Positions 33,780-45,340 of a DNA stretch of 64,000 bases are shown one piece after another. The stretch lies in assembly GCA_947646735.1 (NCBI GenBank), contig CANTFK010000983.1, positions 682,001 through 746,000 of the forward strand, written 5' to 3'. The position numbers were made by a program, and so were the translations under genes. A model generated the notes under the pieces. The model did not search any database and was not told where the DNA came from. It worked only from the letters and a program-made list of their open reading frames with translations. Position 1 is the first letter of the stretch. Every line of letters starts with the position of its first letter. The DNA is from Peronospora farinosa (lineage: Eukaryota > Oomycota > Peronosporomycetes > Peronosporales > Peronosporaceae).

Positions 33780-35110
33780 GAAGCTACCCCTATGTTCAGA
33801 GTGATCGAACAAATGGGTAGCATAGTCCCTGAGGTACCGAAAGTCGGACCTCAGCTCTTTGGTCTATAGCTCTCGAGTACGAGGCTATGACCAAGTGATG
33901 ACTTTTCTCGTTTGGGTACATCACAGAATTTTGTGAAACTCGCGGTTCTGAAAAAGATTCCGGCGAGTTATGAGTCGCTTTTTCAGGATGGCAAGTGAGA
34001 AGAGGCGATCGTTCGTTAAGCGACCGGCGCGCTCGTTAAATCAGAGGGAGTTCAAGTTGAACTCGCCTTCAGCTTTAGTGACTTATCTTGTAAAGAGAAG
34101 TTCACAGTGCTAGGTATGGAGAGTCCGTATGACATCATCTTAGGCATGCCTTAGCTAGCTAACCACCAACCATGGATTGAATGGCGTACACACACAGTCG
34201 CTAACTTTACGTATGACACCGGAAAGGATGTGCTCTTGCGAGAGGCTTATGTGACTGATGCTTTGTCCAATACAGTTGAGGGTGCGATGACGGTATGTTT
34301 ATCAGCACCAAGTACTACCCAGCTCGTTGAGCCTGTAGTAGTTGTAAGTGTCCTGACAGGAAGGCAGGTGACCCAAATTCGTACCCAGCTCGGGGAGACC
34401 GGTGTAGTGAATAAGACAATGACAAGTAGTCATGCGCTCAATGGTACTGCACAGATCCGATAGACTGTGGCAGTTGATGGTGGAATGACAGGAAGTCAAG
34501 CGCCACAAGAATCGGCACCGAGCTATGATCCTGGTGCGGTCGGAAGTAGTGCGTTGGCTATAACAGCAACGACAACTTCTTCCAGGTCAAAGGTCGTGGT
34601 GACTCGAAGAACGAGCACCAGACGTATTAAGACGATCAAGGGCACGTCGAAAAGAGTGATCCTTGCATCAGTCTCGGTCCAAGAGAATGGACCTACAAAC
34701 GCGTTGTGCGAGGTAGTCGAAGACAATACCGGAGGCATCCTCAGTTGAGCTGCTCCAACTTTTCTTGGCATCTGTTGAGGAGATAGTAATTTCCTGTAGA
34801 TGACGTGGGTTCTGTTCCTGTTCTAAGTAAAGCAAGGAAAGATCCGCGAGATAGTCGCACCATTTTCAGAAGAGAACGTGGTGGACTGTTGCTCTTCATC
34901 CACAATGGACGAGAGCGTCTTGAAGAACGACAAAAAGAAACGGTTCGCTGCTCAAGGCTGGGATGCCTTAAAGGACAGCCCGTTCTATGATGTTCTGTGG
35001 AAACACCGTGATGTGTTTCCAGCAGAAGTGCCGATCCACCTACCTGTCGATAGGGTCAACAGGCACGAAATTTGACCTGGTACCAAATATTGTGTGACCA
35101 GGCAATGGCC
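33780..35110 (+). pseudogene. E2 protease to RT start, truncated
   Basis: The protease end is recognisable by ILGMP-stop-LANHQPWIEWR (about 34140-34190). A linker with repeated PSTTQLVEP-like text follows, then the RT entry ([33 protein letters not shown]) near 35010-35110. Homology stops shortly after, where family A sequence begins, so the rest of E2 is missing. Confidence 0.65.
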
Positions 35111-35208
35111 GTTTTCGAATGAAGCAAGTCGATTACAACCCTCCGATTATACTGACACAGCGTACAGCAGTTGCTTCAAAAGCGCACGTACACTAACGTT
35201 TGCAGAGT

Positions 35209-35564
35209 AAGCTTTTTACTTCTAAACGACACGCTAAGAAGTAGGGAAAAGAGAGCTGTATTTAAAGTAGTCAATCTATCACATAAAGTAATCTGTTTAG
35301 ACCTTACGTTAGCTACATTAGAATACAACTATGCATGTCAAATACTTGCCCTCCACTCATTGCGTGCCTCCATCCTTATTAGCCCGCGTGTTAGCTGAAT
35401 TCGTGGCCTATATCAGCTAGTAAGAGATGCATCTCTAACTTCAAGGAGATGCAACAACAATATTATCTAAAGACGTAATATTTGTAACTATTATTATCTA
35501 AGATGACATTCGCATTCGCTCTTAATATTAGTGCCAATGTCATGTAACGGGCTCACTCCGTTAC
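35209..35564 (-). repeat. A3 LTR fragment
   Basis: Inverted, 3'-truncated family A LTR: ACTTCTAAACGACACGCTAAG at the left matches 57446 onward, and GGGCTCACTCCGTTAC at the right is the LTR start. Confidence 0.7.
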
Positions 35565-35649
35565 CTTACCATCCACCATCATCAGTCACAATAGTACCTG
35601 ATTAATTTTGTGACTACATCTGGAAAGGTAGACACTGTTGATCAGAATT

Positions 35650-36480
35650 ATTTCTCAACTGACAGTTTTTAACACACAAGTACAAGTCCATGCGTGTTCC
35701 GAGAAGGCAGCTGAGGTAGCGGCTGCACGAAGAAATGCAGCCATCGTTGAGGCTTCAGAACATGAAGCAGCAGGTGGTCTATCGTCTCCTGCTGAAAGCC
35801 ATCAGCTAGCAACATCTGTTGCAGCTTTAAGTGGATAAATGCCACGTGAAAATGTTGACCCAAAGTAAAAGGTTACCCACTCTGGCGAGTCAAAGGACTT
35901 ATTCGTCTTGAGGACGCGTGCTACGCTGCCTGGTTCGCCTAAAGCGATGGCTCCTTATTTAAGAGGCGGGGCAAATTGAATGAATCAATGTGCCGTGAAA
36001 TATTAAGATCATCTACGGTACGTCTTCCGAGCCAAGTCAAAAGCCACGCTCGGCTATACACGTTAAACGTGATGTCGGTATTTCGATTGATATCTGCAGG
36101 AGGACAAACACCGTTGTATCTCACATGTCGCTCTTAAGCTTATATGTGGATGCTGCCACTATTTTGACTTGGATAGATGGTCTGAATAGACCAGCGATAG
36201 TAATCAAATATTATTTTTGAATTGGCAAGGCTTCACGGCCTTGACTTCAGTGCGACTAACTATCACACTAAACATTTTTTCTACATCCATGTTGTCTTCA
36301 AACATCAATGGTACAGTGCATATTACAAACGTGAAGGCAACGCGCTGTTGCAGGCTTGGAACGTGTTCATATACAACGTCGAGTGTGTTAGACGCGAGGC
36401 CTGGCCAACTAAACTTGCTTCAACTAGAAAGCGCATTAAAAATCTCCCAGCACAATCAGTACAGAGGAATGTGTAGTGCG
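35650..36480 (+). pseudogene. A3 antisense ORF remnant
   Basis: Lies beside the A3 LTR exactly as the antisense ORF of A2 does. A first piece (KAAEVAAARRNAAIVEAS) aligns with the Ala-rich N-terminus of A2. A second (36222-36476, RLHGLDFSATNYHTK, FKHQWY, YYKREGNALLQAWNVFI, REAW) aligns with residues in the middle of the A2 protein. Frameshifts and stops lie between. No gag-pol remains. Confidence 0.65.
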
Positions 36481-36937
36481 GTGCTGAGTGGTTTGGTGGT
36501 GTAGTGATATGGTGCTGTTTTGTGTTGTCAAGACAAAAGTTATGATGTGGTAGAAATAGTAAAAAATGTTTTAAGGTTGTGATGTGATTGAAATAGTAAA
36601 ACGTGTGGTGCAAATAGCAATTCCCTTTTTAATATTTTTTTCCGCCTCTGTCTTTTCCGTCTGTGTTATAGACGAAATTCTATTAGAAAGAATGGTGTCT
36701 AAGAAATATTAGTTGAAATGTCATATTGACTAATTAATCAAATGACAAAGCTTTCTCGTTGCAGCTCAGTAAAACAAGCTATTATACCAGCGAGATCCCA
36801 AATTAACCAATAGTAAAAATTATTATGTTGAAACAATTATAATTCTTAACCTGAGGTTGGCTTAGTAATAGAGTCTGTGGCCATAGCGGCTTTCATGTAA
36901 TTATATACATATCAAAGCTTTTGGCTAAAATGCAAAG
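36481..36937. other. No gene seen
   Basis: AT-rich spacer with short direct repeats (GTGATATGGTG, GTGATGTGATTG). No coding sequence. Confidence 0.4.
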
Positions 36938-37195
36938 ATTGGATGCGCGTCTCTTTTCTTGCGTGGCGAGCTTAGAGAAATTTAAGCTCGCTTAGTGAAG
37001 TCCGTCTGTTAAGTCATTTGATGACGCCTATCCCAGCTGGGCGTCATCCCCTTCAATGCAAATTTACCTGGTGTGTATCATATACACAAGGGCGTGTCAC
37101 AGGATGTGTCTAACCAAAGCGGCAGGTCTATGTACACACGTACTAATGACCTCCCCGTTATGTACCACGCTCTAATGGGTGCGTGGACCGTTACA
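36938..37195 (-). repeat. E3 LTR fragment
   Basis: Inverted piece of family E LTR: GAGCTTAGAGAAATTTAAGCTCGC, GATGACGCC...CCCAGCTGGGCGTCATC and the end ACCGTTACA (LTR start on minus). It abuts the right patch of the GH3 flank duplication. Confidence 0.6.
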
Positions 37196-37224
37196 AACGT
37201 AGTCGTGTGCATTGGGCCTTCCTC

Positions 37225-37400
37225 CATATACGTAGACCTTCCGTAGGAATAGAGCTCGAAACTGGACGCAAAAGCTGTGTATGTCGTTTTGCTGGGCTAC
37301 TCCGAGCACTACTATGCATATTGATTTGAGGAACTGTTTAGTTATGCATTGGGGTGGAGTCGTTACGTGCAGTTTGAGAAGCATGTATTCGGTAAGGAAC
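37225..37400 (-). repeat. GH3 flank duplication, right outer patch
   Basis: Reverse complement of about 1415-1600 (GGACGCAAAAGCTGTGTATG, GTATTCGGTA end). Part of the inverted duplication around the two GH3 genes. Confidence 0.7.
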
Positions 37401-37738
37401 GACAATGCGAGCAAGATCGTTGTACTTTGAGGCGATGATGACAACAAGACAAGAACGATGCCAACATGGAGTCGGAAATGAAAGAAGAACAAGAAAAGAA
37501 GCAGTAGACAGCGACGTTGGCGTCAAACCTGGTACTAAGTGATAGATCGCTAGAGGAAGCAACGGAGGCTCCGAACGTCAAGCGCCACATTCCGAGGGTA
37601 TGTCCACAGTTGCAAGTGTCAATAAATGGTTTAAAACAGCCCACGTCGTCAGTGGGGAAAAAATTCATTGCTAGGGAAAAGTAGACGCCCGTCATCATAT
37701 CCCTATCTCGCCGCTTTTTGTTGGTAACGACCGCTCGA

Positions 37739-37865
37739 AGGACTTGTTTGATTTCCTTGCTTCGTTGACGGACGTCCCTACTTTTGTACACTCCTGTTTT
37801 GCTAAATGATTCAATCTGCGAAATAGGTCCGTCCGTCAACGAAGTAAGTAAGTCAAACAAGTCCT
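37739..37865. mobile_element. MITE-like foldback element
   Basis: Two 35-nt arms, AGGACTTGTTTG...GACGGAC (37739-37773) and its near-perfect reverse complement (37831-37865, three mismatches), enclose about 57 nt. A second partial copy of left arm plus middle follows at about 37877-37960. This looks like a small non-autonomous foldback, or a tandem duplication of one. Confidence 0.6.
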
Positions 37866-37965
37866 CGGAGAATTTGGTTGACTTCCTTGCTTCGTTGACG
37901 GACGTTCCTACTTATGTACACTCCTGTTTTGTTTAATGGTTCAATATAAAAATAGGTTCGTCTGC

Positions 37966-39235
37966 GTACCGCCCAATGGATTCAGCCTCAATCCATAGTG
38001 CGGTTCGCAGACGGAGCGAGCTATCCACCAGGTGTCTCAAACGTGCGCTCGGTATTAAACCGCACTCTTTTCCGGAAGCTCCGGTGCCATTCGAGATAAT
38101 GCTGTTTGTTTATACAAGCATCGATCTCGTCTATTCACAGAAACCCTTTCTAACGTCATACCACATCCTGAAGCTAAAAGAAGTAATTGGATATATAAAT
38201 AATTACTAGGCACCTAAATTATTTAGCAATTACAGAGTTATGGGTACGGTTATCGACAATATCCATAATCCAACACAGGTTATAACTTGTCGAAGTTTGG
38301 GTTATGTATATAAGAAATAGAAGCGCAAGTAGACAGGCGCCAGCCCCAGGGTTCAGACTGCTAATAAGAAAATAAGTCACAGGCTCCATTGTTCGTTTGG
38401 CCCGTGCCCAAAGGTGTAAGACACGTCGTCAACTCGTTAATCCTGTGCAGATAGTGAGAGCTATATGTTAATTTACAGTGTTTAACAGTTACTTGCCTAC
38501 TCATATAGTTGAAGATGTCGCAAAGCTGGAGCAGGAGCTGAGAGACCAGCTGAAGCAGGAGCTGAAAGACCAGCTAGAGCAGCTGTGTGTCCAGGGTCCC
38601 ATGACGATTTTCCAGCTTCTCAATCCCATCGAATAGGATAAAATTGCTTTGAGGATTAGACACTGGGCTTTCCATAACCTACCTATTGCCCAGTCACGCT
38701 GAGATATGCAATCTTGATGCTTCCTTTTGAGAAAGAAGTAAATCGTCGATTTATTACTTATGACCATACGATATCAGTATGCTAAAACCAGAAATACATT
38801 AGTCATCTCCTAGCTGGCTCAGTATGCTGCTCAGTATGCTGACTCGAGACGTCAGATGTCAAGGGGACACTTCGCATAAATAACGTGGAATCAGACACCT
38901 AGTCCGGGCGCAGACAGGGCTACGACGTGTCGAAAAAGTGCCCACCGTATCATTCCCGATGGGTCTCGATGCACCGAGGCTGGTCTGATAAAGTCACGTT
39001 CTAGGTAATTCGCTTCGTGGGACTAAACTTCGCGCTCGGCGACCGGCCAGTGACTGAAAGGCTGACGGAGAATAGCATAAATTAGACAGGGGTGACAACC
39101 ACGTTCGCTGTGCCCCTTACCCCAGTGTCTGGGTTGTAGCGTCCATTGCGATACGCACGCTGCGCTGCCTCTCGTAGTTAACGCAGTGGAAAGAAAATCT
39201 CCTCTTTATCTTCTCCCCATTTAGAGTACTTTCCG
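37966..39235. other. No gene seen
   Basis: About 1.3 kb without a convincing gene; short frames only. A patch near 38700 (CAATCTTGATGCTT) resembles the left GH3 flank near 1240. Confidence 0.45.
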
Positions 39236-40527
39236 CCTTGGGCGATAGACGCTTCCTCAGATACCATGTCGTCTGGCTTGATAATGATTACACCCAGATG
39301 AACAGCTCATTGAACTACTCTTTGCCCAATTTTTACCCTTTCGCAAAGATTTGCCTAATCGTTGTATCGTCTTCGCTGCCGTGGCTATGGTGGCTGAGGT
39401 GGCTTAGGCGGCTTTAGATGCATCGTCTATCCTCTATGGCCTTGTGAGTATTTCCAACACGCTTCGGCTGAGAGCTGCACAAGTTCCCGGTTTCCAGTGC
39501 TAATGTTGCGGACCAACACTATTGTAGACGCGGCTCCGACATTGCTTAACTTTACAACTTCTCAACGAAACGGGACGTGTCGGTCGCGTGCACGACGAGC
39601 GCAATCATGATCGACAATTAATTAAAAACTAATTGTCGATCATAATTGCGCTCGTCGATGGAACAGCCAGCACGACAGGGACCGTCGCATAGCGATTATC
39701 ATGTTGTGGTTTTCCACAGATGGGACCCCTAGACGTACAGCCACTCGTGACTGCGCTCGCATCGTCATTTGCTCACTTTTCAATTTCCCAAGTGCATCGC
39801 AGAAGACATCGTCGGCAAGGAAATTGTTGTAACAATGCTCCAGTTTTGGTTGGCAGCTGTGTACTCTGCAGCAGCACTTGTATCTGCAGTATCCGCCGAT
39901 GACAGCTACGATGCTCAAGCTAAAGCTATCGTCGACACTTTCTCTCACGCCCAATTGATTGGCCAAATGACTCAAATAAATATTGGGGCCGTCATAGATT
40001 CGGAAACTGGTGGTCTTAATGAGACTGCTGTGCGTGAGAATGCCGAGCTCTTCGTCGGATCGTACCTTAACACGGATTGGTCCGAACCCTATGAAGGCAA
40101 GTACGGCTACAACGCAAGTGAGTTCCGTGAGATGATCGGACGTATCCAAAACATCACCATGTCGGTGACCGGTGGTCAACCTATTATCTACGGCCTTGAC
40201 TCCGTTCATGGTGCCAACTACGTCGACGGGTCTGTTCTGACGCCCCAGCAGATTAATGCTGGTGCGAGCTTCAACCCCGACCTTCTCTACGAGGCGGGTC
40301 GCATGACTGCTCGTGACACCCTTGCTGCTGGTATTCCTTGGATTTTTGGTCCGATCCTCGACATCTCGCAGAACAAGTTATGGGCTCGCACTTACGAGAC
40401 ATACGGTGAGAGCACGTACCTGAGTACGGTCATGGGAGTCGCTCTCATCCGCGGAATCCAGAGCCAGAATCAAACTGCCGCTTGCGCTAAACACTTTATC
40501 GGGTACTCAAAGACGGCCACTGGTCAC
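39236..40527. repeat. Inverted segmental duplication, right inner arm
   Basis: Counterpart of 1-about 1290: the CTTGATAATGATTACACCCAG flank, the about 230 bp before the GH3 start and the first 231 codons are all matched in inverse orientation. Confidence 0.75.
39593..39657. promoter_or_regulatory. 28-bp-arm palindrome upstream of GH3
   Basis: Arms 39593-39620 and 39630-39657 are complementary with one mismatch around a 9-nt AT-rich spacer. It begins about 240 nt before the GH3 ATG. The other GH3 copy has related flank but no second arm (near 880-900). Could be a binding site, a hairpin or a small insertion; function unknown. Confidence 0.7.
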
Positions 40528-42183
40528 GATCGCACTAATGTTCTGATATCGGACTTTGAACTCCTGAACAATTTTATGCCCCCGCACTTGGCTGCGATTA
40601 ATGATGCTAACGTGCTGACAATAATGGAGAACTACATTTCACTGAACAATGAACCAGTGATCGCTAACAAAAAGATACTGATCGACCTCCTCCGTGGCGA
40701 CCTCAAATTCAATGGAGCTCTTGTTTCGGACTATAATGAGGTCATGAACTTAAACATGTGGCACCGCGTGGCCGACGACTATGAAGACGCGACTATCAGC
40801 TCTTTGACGCAGACGTCGCTTGACTTGAGTATGATGGATGGCACCACTACGATGCCTGGCACTAGCGTGGTGAATGAAATTAGCTTCATCAATGCCGGTC
40901 TAAAGCTGCTCAAGGAACAACCAGATCAGGAGGCTCGAATCCGCCAGTCCGTCGAACGCATTATCAAAACGAAGCTGAAACTCGGCCTCTACAAGAATCC
41001 GTTGCCCGGCGCAGAACTTGTGTCGATGGTTGGTAACGAGAAGGACAAGGAGCTTGCACTGGAGATGGCTCGCGAATCCATTGTGCTGCTCCAAAACGAT
41101 GACAACGTGTTGCCTCTGTCGAAGAAATCGTCCGTCTTCCTCACGGGTCCTTCTGCAGACGACGTTGGTTATCAGTGCGGCGGCTGGACCAAATTCTGGC
41201 AGGGCGTGTCTGGCAACGATATGTTCCCGCACGGAATTAGTATTCGAAAGGGGCTTGGAAACTTGGTTGGCAGTGATTCCTTTTCCTACTTTAACGGTCT
41301 GCTGATCAATGGGTCTATCTCGAACGCAAATCTGACTAAGACTGTGGATCTTGCTGGTCGGCACGAGTACACTATTGCCGCCATCGGTGAACAAACTTAC
41401 GCGGAGAAGCCTGGAGATATTGACAACCTTGCACTACCAAAGGGTTTTGAGGAATTCATTGAAGCTTTGGCTGCTACAGGCACTAAGGTGATTGTGGTGT
41501 TGCTCGAGGGTCGTCCGCGTCTGCTTGGGTCGATTCCAGACAATGCCGTTGCTGTAATCGATGCTATGCTTCCGTGTGAGCTCGGCGGGCAAGCCATCGC
41601 AGAGATTCTGTACGGCGACGTGAACCCGAGCGGTAAGCTGCCGATCTCGTATCCGAAGGACCCGGCCAACGTCGATATCCCATACAACCATCTTGTGACG
41701 ACGCGCTGCGCATTCGACTACTGCGAAATGCAATGGGACTTCGGAACAGGTTTGAGCTACACGAATTTCAGCTACTCCAACGTCACTCTGGACAAGACTT
41801 CAATCACTAACGTGCACGACACGCTTACGGCCACAGTCACCGTCACGAATGAGGGCTCGCGCGCTGGTAAGGAGGTCGTCATGCTGTTCCTGATCCAGCC
41901 GATCCGCAGAATCTCGGTTCCGGAGATGAAGAATTTGAAAAAGTTCGAGAAGATCGAGCTGAAAGCTGGCGAGTCCAAAAAGGTATCGTTTACGCTGTCG
42001 TATGATGATTGGAGCGTATACAAGGGTGAGATTGGAGCTGGTCTACCGAAGATAGTGGAGAGTACCAAGTACGTGGTGGGCATCGGAGCAGACACCGATT
42101 GCAACGTGTATGGCGACCCCTCCATCAAGAATGGTCTTTGCGCCCATTTCACCATTGATGCGAGCGGCGCTCCGGCCATGTAA
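39835..42183 (+). CDS. Secreted GH3 beta-glucosidase
   Basis: Uninterrupted 782-codon ORF from ATG 39835 to TAA 42181. This ATG is preferred over upstream in-frame starts because a signal peptide follows at once (LAAVYSAAALVSAVSA). The N-terminal GH3 domain includes YGLDSVHGANY, PWIFGPILDIS and ACAKHFIGYS. The catalytic Asp should be that of GALVSDYNEV (usual SDW). The GH3 C-terminal alpha/beta domain (ESIVLLQNDDNVLPL, NPSGKLPISYP) and an Fn3-like domain (VTVTNEGSRAGKEVVMLF) follow. Family enzymes hydrolyse beta-glucosides; in plant pathogens they are often extracellular. Around residues 235-290 the text departs from the family (e.g. TIMENYISLNNEP), so activity or specificity may be altered. 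A putative AATAAA lies at 42258. Confidence 0.95.
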   Translation: MLQFWLAAVYSAAALVSAVSADDSYDAQAKAIVDTFSHAQLIGQMTQINIGAVIDSETGGLNETAVRENAELFVGSYLNTDWSEPYEGKYGYNASEFREMIGRIQNITMSVTGGQPIIYGLDSVHGANYVDGSVLTPQQINAGASFNPDLLYEAGRMTARDTLAAGIPWIFGPILDISQNKLWARTYETYGESTYLSTVMGVALIRGIQSQNQTAACAKHFIGYSKTATGHDRTNVLISDFELLNNFMPPHLAAINDANVLTIMENYISLNNEPVIANKKILIDLLRGDLKFNGALVSDYNEVMNLNMWHRVADDYEDATISSLTQTSLDLSMMDGTTTMPGTSVVNEISFINAGLKLLKEQPDQEARIRQSVERIIKTKLKLGLYKNPLPGAELVSMVGNEKDKELALEMARESIVLLQNDDNVLPLSKKSSVFLTGPSADDVGYQCGGWTKFWQGVSGNDMFPHGISIRKGLGNLVGSDSFSYFNGLLINGSISNANLTKTVDLAGRHEYTIAAIGEQTYAEKPGDIDNLALPKGFEEFIEALAATGTKVIVVLLEGRPRLLGSIPDNAVAVIDAMLPCELGGQAIAEILYGDVNPSGKLPISYPKDPANVDIPYNHLVTTRCAFDYCEMQWDFGTGLSYTNFSYSNVTLDKTSITNVHDTLTATVTVTNEGSRAGKEVVMLFLIQPIRRISVPEMKNLKKFEKIELKAGESKKVSFTLSYDDWSVYKGEIGAGLPKIVESTKYVVGIGADTDCNVYGDPSIKNGLCAHFTIDASGAPAM

Positions 42184-42257
42184 GCGTTGGTGCTTGGTGT
42201 AATCTCGTAGAGCCCTGAAGAGGGGTACAATCCTACGTATGAAAAGAAAGTTTCATC

Positions 42258-42263
42258 AATAAA
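42258..42263 (+). terminator. Candidate polyadenylation signal of GH3
   Basis: AATAAA 75 nt after the GH3 stop codon. A plausible position, but oomycetes do not depend strictly on this hexamer. Confidence 0.35.
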
Positions 42264-42701
42264 CTCAAGTTCCTTGACGCAAAAGTTTGCATTTGGTACT
42301 CCTTTATATTGTAGAAACTACCGTTAGCACTTCCAATACGATTCTCATCTCATCACGTTGTAATCAATTAAGATTATGCCTAGAGTCCGTAATTATTGCT
42401 GATTTCAATTAAAAAGATGCAACAAGTACCATATCATGTTGTCAGGAAATTCTTGTGAAAGAGAATATGGTTTCTAATGGACAGATGACAGTTGGTGATC
42501 ATTACGAAGAAGCAAAAGAACTAGCCACCAAATGGTAAAGGCGTTAAGAAACAGGTAATGGACCATGGTAGCAATGATAGGTTTGCATTACAGAAGAACT
42601 TGTCTAGACCTGTTTAGAATTGTATTGCATTACTGAAGAAAATAGATTCAAGAGCATCTCACATCTTCGTTACAAGGTTGAGCTTCCATCTACAGCCCTA
42701 A

Positions 42702-43152
42702 CTATCCGACCATGGTGCGCTTGCGGCCTCGCATACGAACTTGAGAAAGCTTCTGAAAAATTGAGTCAGAGCGACGGGAAGTCGCGCGGTACGCACGCAG
42801 CACCTCTTCTACCTGTTAGTCAGACACGAAAAACGGAAGAAACGTCAGCTGCTGTCCTTCACCTCGAATAAAGACGTTTCAGTGAACACACCAAGAGCTC
42901 CGAGTTGACATGTGTGCTAGCAAACGCGCGCTCCATGACATAAAGATCGACGGCCTTGTCCTCCGGCAGCGGTTGCGAATTAGCCAAGCCAAAGTCGATC
43001 ATCGTCTGCATCCCACCATAACGTAATGCGCTCTGTCACTCCGCATGTACCACATCCGTTGCAACGTCATTGCTCTGCATCATGTTAGACGTCGTCAGGT
43101 CACCATGGACAATATCAGCGTCGTGCATCTTGGCAATCACCAAGATGCCAAA
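42702..43152 (-). pseudogene. Bud32/PRPK kinase remnant, two exons
   Basis: The minus strand encodes the C-terminal half of the small KEOPS-complex kinase that supports the tRNA t6A modification. It shows IAKMHDADIVHGDLTTSNMM (catalytic loop), MIDFGLA (DFG-like Asp), EDKAVDLYVMERAF and STHVNSELL. A 79-nt intron follows (42891-42813; GTGTGT donor, CTAAC branch site, CAG acceptor). The exon at 42812-42702 ends VRMRGRKRTMVG-stop, the invariant basic tail of Bud32. An in-frame TGA lies at 43038-43036, and the N-lobe with its ATP site is not found upstream. I judge it a truncated copy; an extra intron hiding the TGA is less likely. Confidence 0.8.
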
Positions 43153-43159
43153 TGCACGA

Positions 43160-45340
43160 CGGCTGCAGCAGGTGGTTTTGATGTTCTAATGTCTACAGCG
43201 TAGACTCTGTTTTCATCCAAGCAAGAGAAGAGGCTGCAATGATCTGCGTGCACTTAAGCTGTGCTCAATTATTATTATTATACGAAGACTCTAGCGAACC
43301 ACTTAACTATTCCGAGACAGTGTGAAGTTTCTGATGAACGGTCGTCGTACTGATCTTTCGTCGTGTTGCTTGGTCGCCTACATCTAACAAGCAATGAGAG
43401 GGATCACACACCCCAACGTACAAATAGCACTCACATCGTGGGTCCCATTTCCAAGCACATAGTGAGCCGCAAGCTTATTCGCAACGAACTACAGGTAATC
43501 CGGAAGGTTTAGGCCGTCCGAGTTGTACATACACTTCTCCATATCATCTGTGTGGTGAAGGGAATATTATAATCGTGATATTTCTATTATTAAATATGGA
43601 AAGAGGAATATTCCAATGTGATATTCCTAAAATCGATCAAGCCTCCAGTCGTCGAATATTGATCGTTAACTTCTGACCGTCGAAATCTTCGCCAAACTAA
43701 ACGGAAAACAGCTGAGTTTTGCGCATCGAGCTTCGTTCGTCGAGTCTTTGCTCGCTGAGTCTTGGCTCGTCGAGTCTTGGAGAAGATAGACTGTTCTTAT
43801 ACTAGTTATTTGTATAAGGGAGACAGTGGAATAGCGAAGAGCCACTGAATAGGCTCTCCGGAGTAGAAAAAGAGATAAATCAATACAGAGCAGAATCATC
43901 CAAGTCAAGGACACGTGTGAAGTTTATGGTAAGTCCCTGCAAGGGGTTGGATTATGCCTGCCGCCGAGAGGCATAGCTTGTAGGAGTATCGACCGCTGGT
44001 AGCGCCAAGAGTATAAGTCGGCCCGGGTGGGGGCATTGCTCGCGCATAAGAAAAAGAAAATCTCGTCGATCGTCGAGCCGGTGGGCCTCAGCCGAAGGCA
44101 TCGTAACCCTTCTAGTTGGGGCGTAAACTGCGCCCGGTGACCTTTAAAAGCGCTACAGCGCCGGCGTCCACCCATTGGTGCGAGCTCACAGGATTTGAGA
44201 GAACAGAAGCTGCTGAGCTCAGGCAGGCTTCTGGAGAGTTGGATGTAGGGACTAAGCTAGGGCGAAAGACGCAACTGAACCGAAGAGGCAAACACGAAGG
44301 GAGTTATTCCTAACGTGTTAGCTCAATTGCGCCGGCTTACTCGGCGAATTGATGTTTTATATAATTAGTCATACCAATAGCTGTTTATAATAATCACTAT
44401 ATCACATCTGCATTGTCCAAACGTAGAGAGTCAATTGTTTCACTAATTCGAAATGGTTTGATGTCTCGATCCTTTACATGCTCACGTCAGGTGGCCGGTC
44501 AGGTGGCCGGCTTTCCTTTCCGGATCGTATCCTTGCTTTAAAAATCGCCACCACATTAATCAATATAAATATTTTATTGAAGTTCTCTTCGATTGCTATC
44601 TGTTATCTTCTAACAGATTAGCAATGTCTTCCATACTGGATCATGAAACATTCCAATAGGGACTTCCACTCCCGACGAGTCGATCAGCTATATCAGTTCC
44701 GCGCTGTATCCGTTAGTACAACGCCATATACGAGACGCATTTCAGCTTCAGGAGCTTGATCGCGCAAGAAGTCCAAATTTGACTTTGCTGTACCGGATGC
44801 TGGCTTGACCTACATCTCTATCTTGTTCAGTGTCCTCCTTTAAGTATGCGATCGCGACACGGACTCGTTGCGTAATAAATTCACCGTTGACATTGCCTCT
44901 GAAGCTACTACCAGCGGTTCTCTTAGGTCTTCGAATCCCAGATCATGCAAATGGTAGTTGTTAGATCAGCTATGACGCGATCCAACCGAATCCATCTTCA
45001 CAACCGGAAAGTGTGTCTTTTGAGGAGTGGTGTGGACCATCGATCACTTATCGATCTGCCGAGCTAAGATCCGTTTATCTTTTTCGTACTCTACATTAAT
45101 GTTTGAAAAAAACGAGTGCAGCTTGCCCTGATCCAATTAAATTTGTTTCCTTTTCCGAGTGTGAGAGAGATTCAAATTTTTTATTCACACGGTGATAAAT
45201 ATGAGCTAGATCTCTGGAAAGTCCTGAGCCAGGATATTAGCGCCGGATGGCCCGACTTTTTATCGTGGCTGGCCACCGTAGAACTCGGTGGCCCTCTAGG
45301 GTCGCGCCCAAGCAATTCAATGCAATCATAAAGCAAGGCA
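43160..45340. other. No gene recognised
   Basis: Contains short direct repeats around 43735-43785 (CGTCGAGTCTTTGCTCG, TCGTCGAGTCTTGG) and a CG-richer patch at 43930-44310 that I cannot place. Short frames lack motifs. It may hold further decayed mobile DNA. Confidence 0.4.

Noticed and set aside
43924..44313. Possible small gene or SINE in a CG-richer patch
   Set aside because: Short overlapping frames on both strands, no motif, no A/B box or poly-A tail that I could recognise.
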